Below, piece after piece: positions 5,381 to 5,633 of a stretch of DNA of 5,633 nucleotides. The position numbers and the translations under genes are program-made. The stretch is from Lachnospiraceae bacterium (GTDB taxonomy: Bacteria; Bacillota; Clostridia; Lachnospirales; Lachnospiraceae). Each line of letters starts with the position of its first letter. Within the stretch, counting starts at the first letter, position 1. A model generated the notes under the pieces. The model searched no databases, was not told the DNA's origin, and saw only the letters and a list, made by a program, of their open reading frames with translations. The stretch spans positions 1 to 5,633 of the forward strand of contig JAFSRL010000058.1 in assembly GCA_017446125.1 (NCBI GenBank). The letters run 5' to 3'.

Positions 5381-5633
5381 ATGATTTTGGTTTTGGGAGA
5401 TTTCTTCTATGCGGTAGCGTTCTCCTGGCTGTTGGGCAAGCTGTCACTGTATACCCTGTCAAAACTGACCGGCGCGATGCCGAAAGGGTGCGCCGTAAAC
5501 GAGTATTATCCCTCCACGGACATTGTGTTTGCGGGCGTGATCACACTGACCGTGGTGGCGCAGTTTCTGTCTCTCTCAGGAGGCGTCGGTCGTGTCTACC
5601 GGTCCTTCTTCCGGCTGGTTGTGTATTTTCTCA
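5381..5633 (+). CDS. N-terminal part of a polytopic membrane protein, cut by the window edge
   Basis: An open frame runs from ATG 5381 to the end without a stop (84 complete codons). AGAGGA at 5366-5371, overlapping the previous stop, lies nine bases before the ATG. The translation begins MILVLGDFFYAVAFSWLLGK. It has a hydrophobic segment at about residues 2-26, a polar loop with Tyr-Tyr-Pro at 42-44, a second hydrophobic segment at about 48-67, and the start of a third from about 76. The same-strand position 13 bases after the previous gene supports a real gene in the same unit. The pattern faintly recalls large membrane proteins of surface-glycan loci (the LIC_10190 type), but this is a weak impression from 84 residues and I do not assign a function. 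Confidence 0.72.
   Translation, partial: MILVLGDFFYAVAFSWLLGKLSLYTLSKLTGAMPKGCAVNEYYPSTDIVFAGVITLTVVAQFLSLSGGVGRVYRSFFRLVVYFL

Noticed and set aside
1..5633. CRISPR arrays, tRNA/rRNA genes, insertion sequences, defence or phage genes
   Set aside because: No repeat-spacer pattern, RNA gene, transposase or phage-like protein is visible; coding sequence of ordinary chromosomal families fills nearly the whole window.

Overview
The window looks like a chromosomal stretch from a Bacillota/Clostridia genome, most plausibly Lachnospiraceae. The grounds are a CdaA-type diadenylate cyclase with its YbbR partner, an HPr that keeps both His15 and Ser46, a DUF3048 lipoprotein, and a YuiD-type (DUF212) membrane protein. 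By eye, base composition is moderately GC-rich. The family assignment rests on remembered protein resemblance, not on a search.

Layout: all seven genes lie on the + strand and are packed almost without gaps. In order they are (1) the 3' part of a multi-pass membrane protein of unknown function, cut by the window start; (2) cdaA, the membrane diadenylate cyclase; (3) cdaR, its YbbR-domain partner; (4) a small HPr-family phosphocarrier; (5) a DUF3048 (YerB-like) lipoprotein; (6) an RmlD-type dTDP-4-dehydrorhamnose reductase; (7) a YuiD/DUF212 divergent PAP2-like membrane protein. An eighth reading frame, the 5' end of a membrane protein, runs off the right edge. Junctions are a 14-nt overlap, a 19-nt overlap, a 1-nt gap, a 28-nt gap, a 1-nt overlap, a 4-nt overlap and a 13-nt gap. 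I see no intrinsic terminator and no convincing promoter, so a single transcription unit is the simplest reading.

How the genes fit together: CdaA makes the second messenger c-di-AMP from ATP, and CdaR spans the membrane and modulates it. In many Bacillota the third gene of this operon is glmM (peptidoglycan precursor synthesis). Here that slot holds an HPr-like protein, which suggests a link between c-di-AMP and PTS/carbon signalling. The downstream genes (lipoprotein, dTDP-rhamnose synthesis, PAP2-like membrane protein, polytopic membrane protein) have a cell-envelope flavour.

I did not find a clearly new system. The signals most worth a second look are the cdaA-cdaR-HPr arrangement, the uncharacterised membrane protein upstream of cdaA, and a perfect 9-bp inverted repeat just inside the cdaA reading frame.
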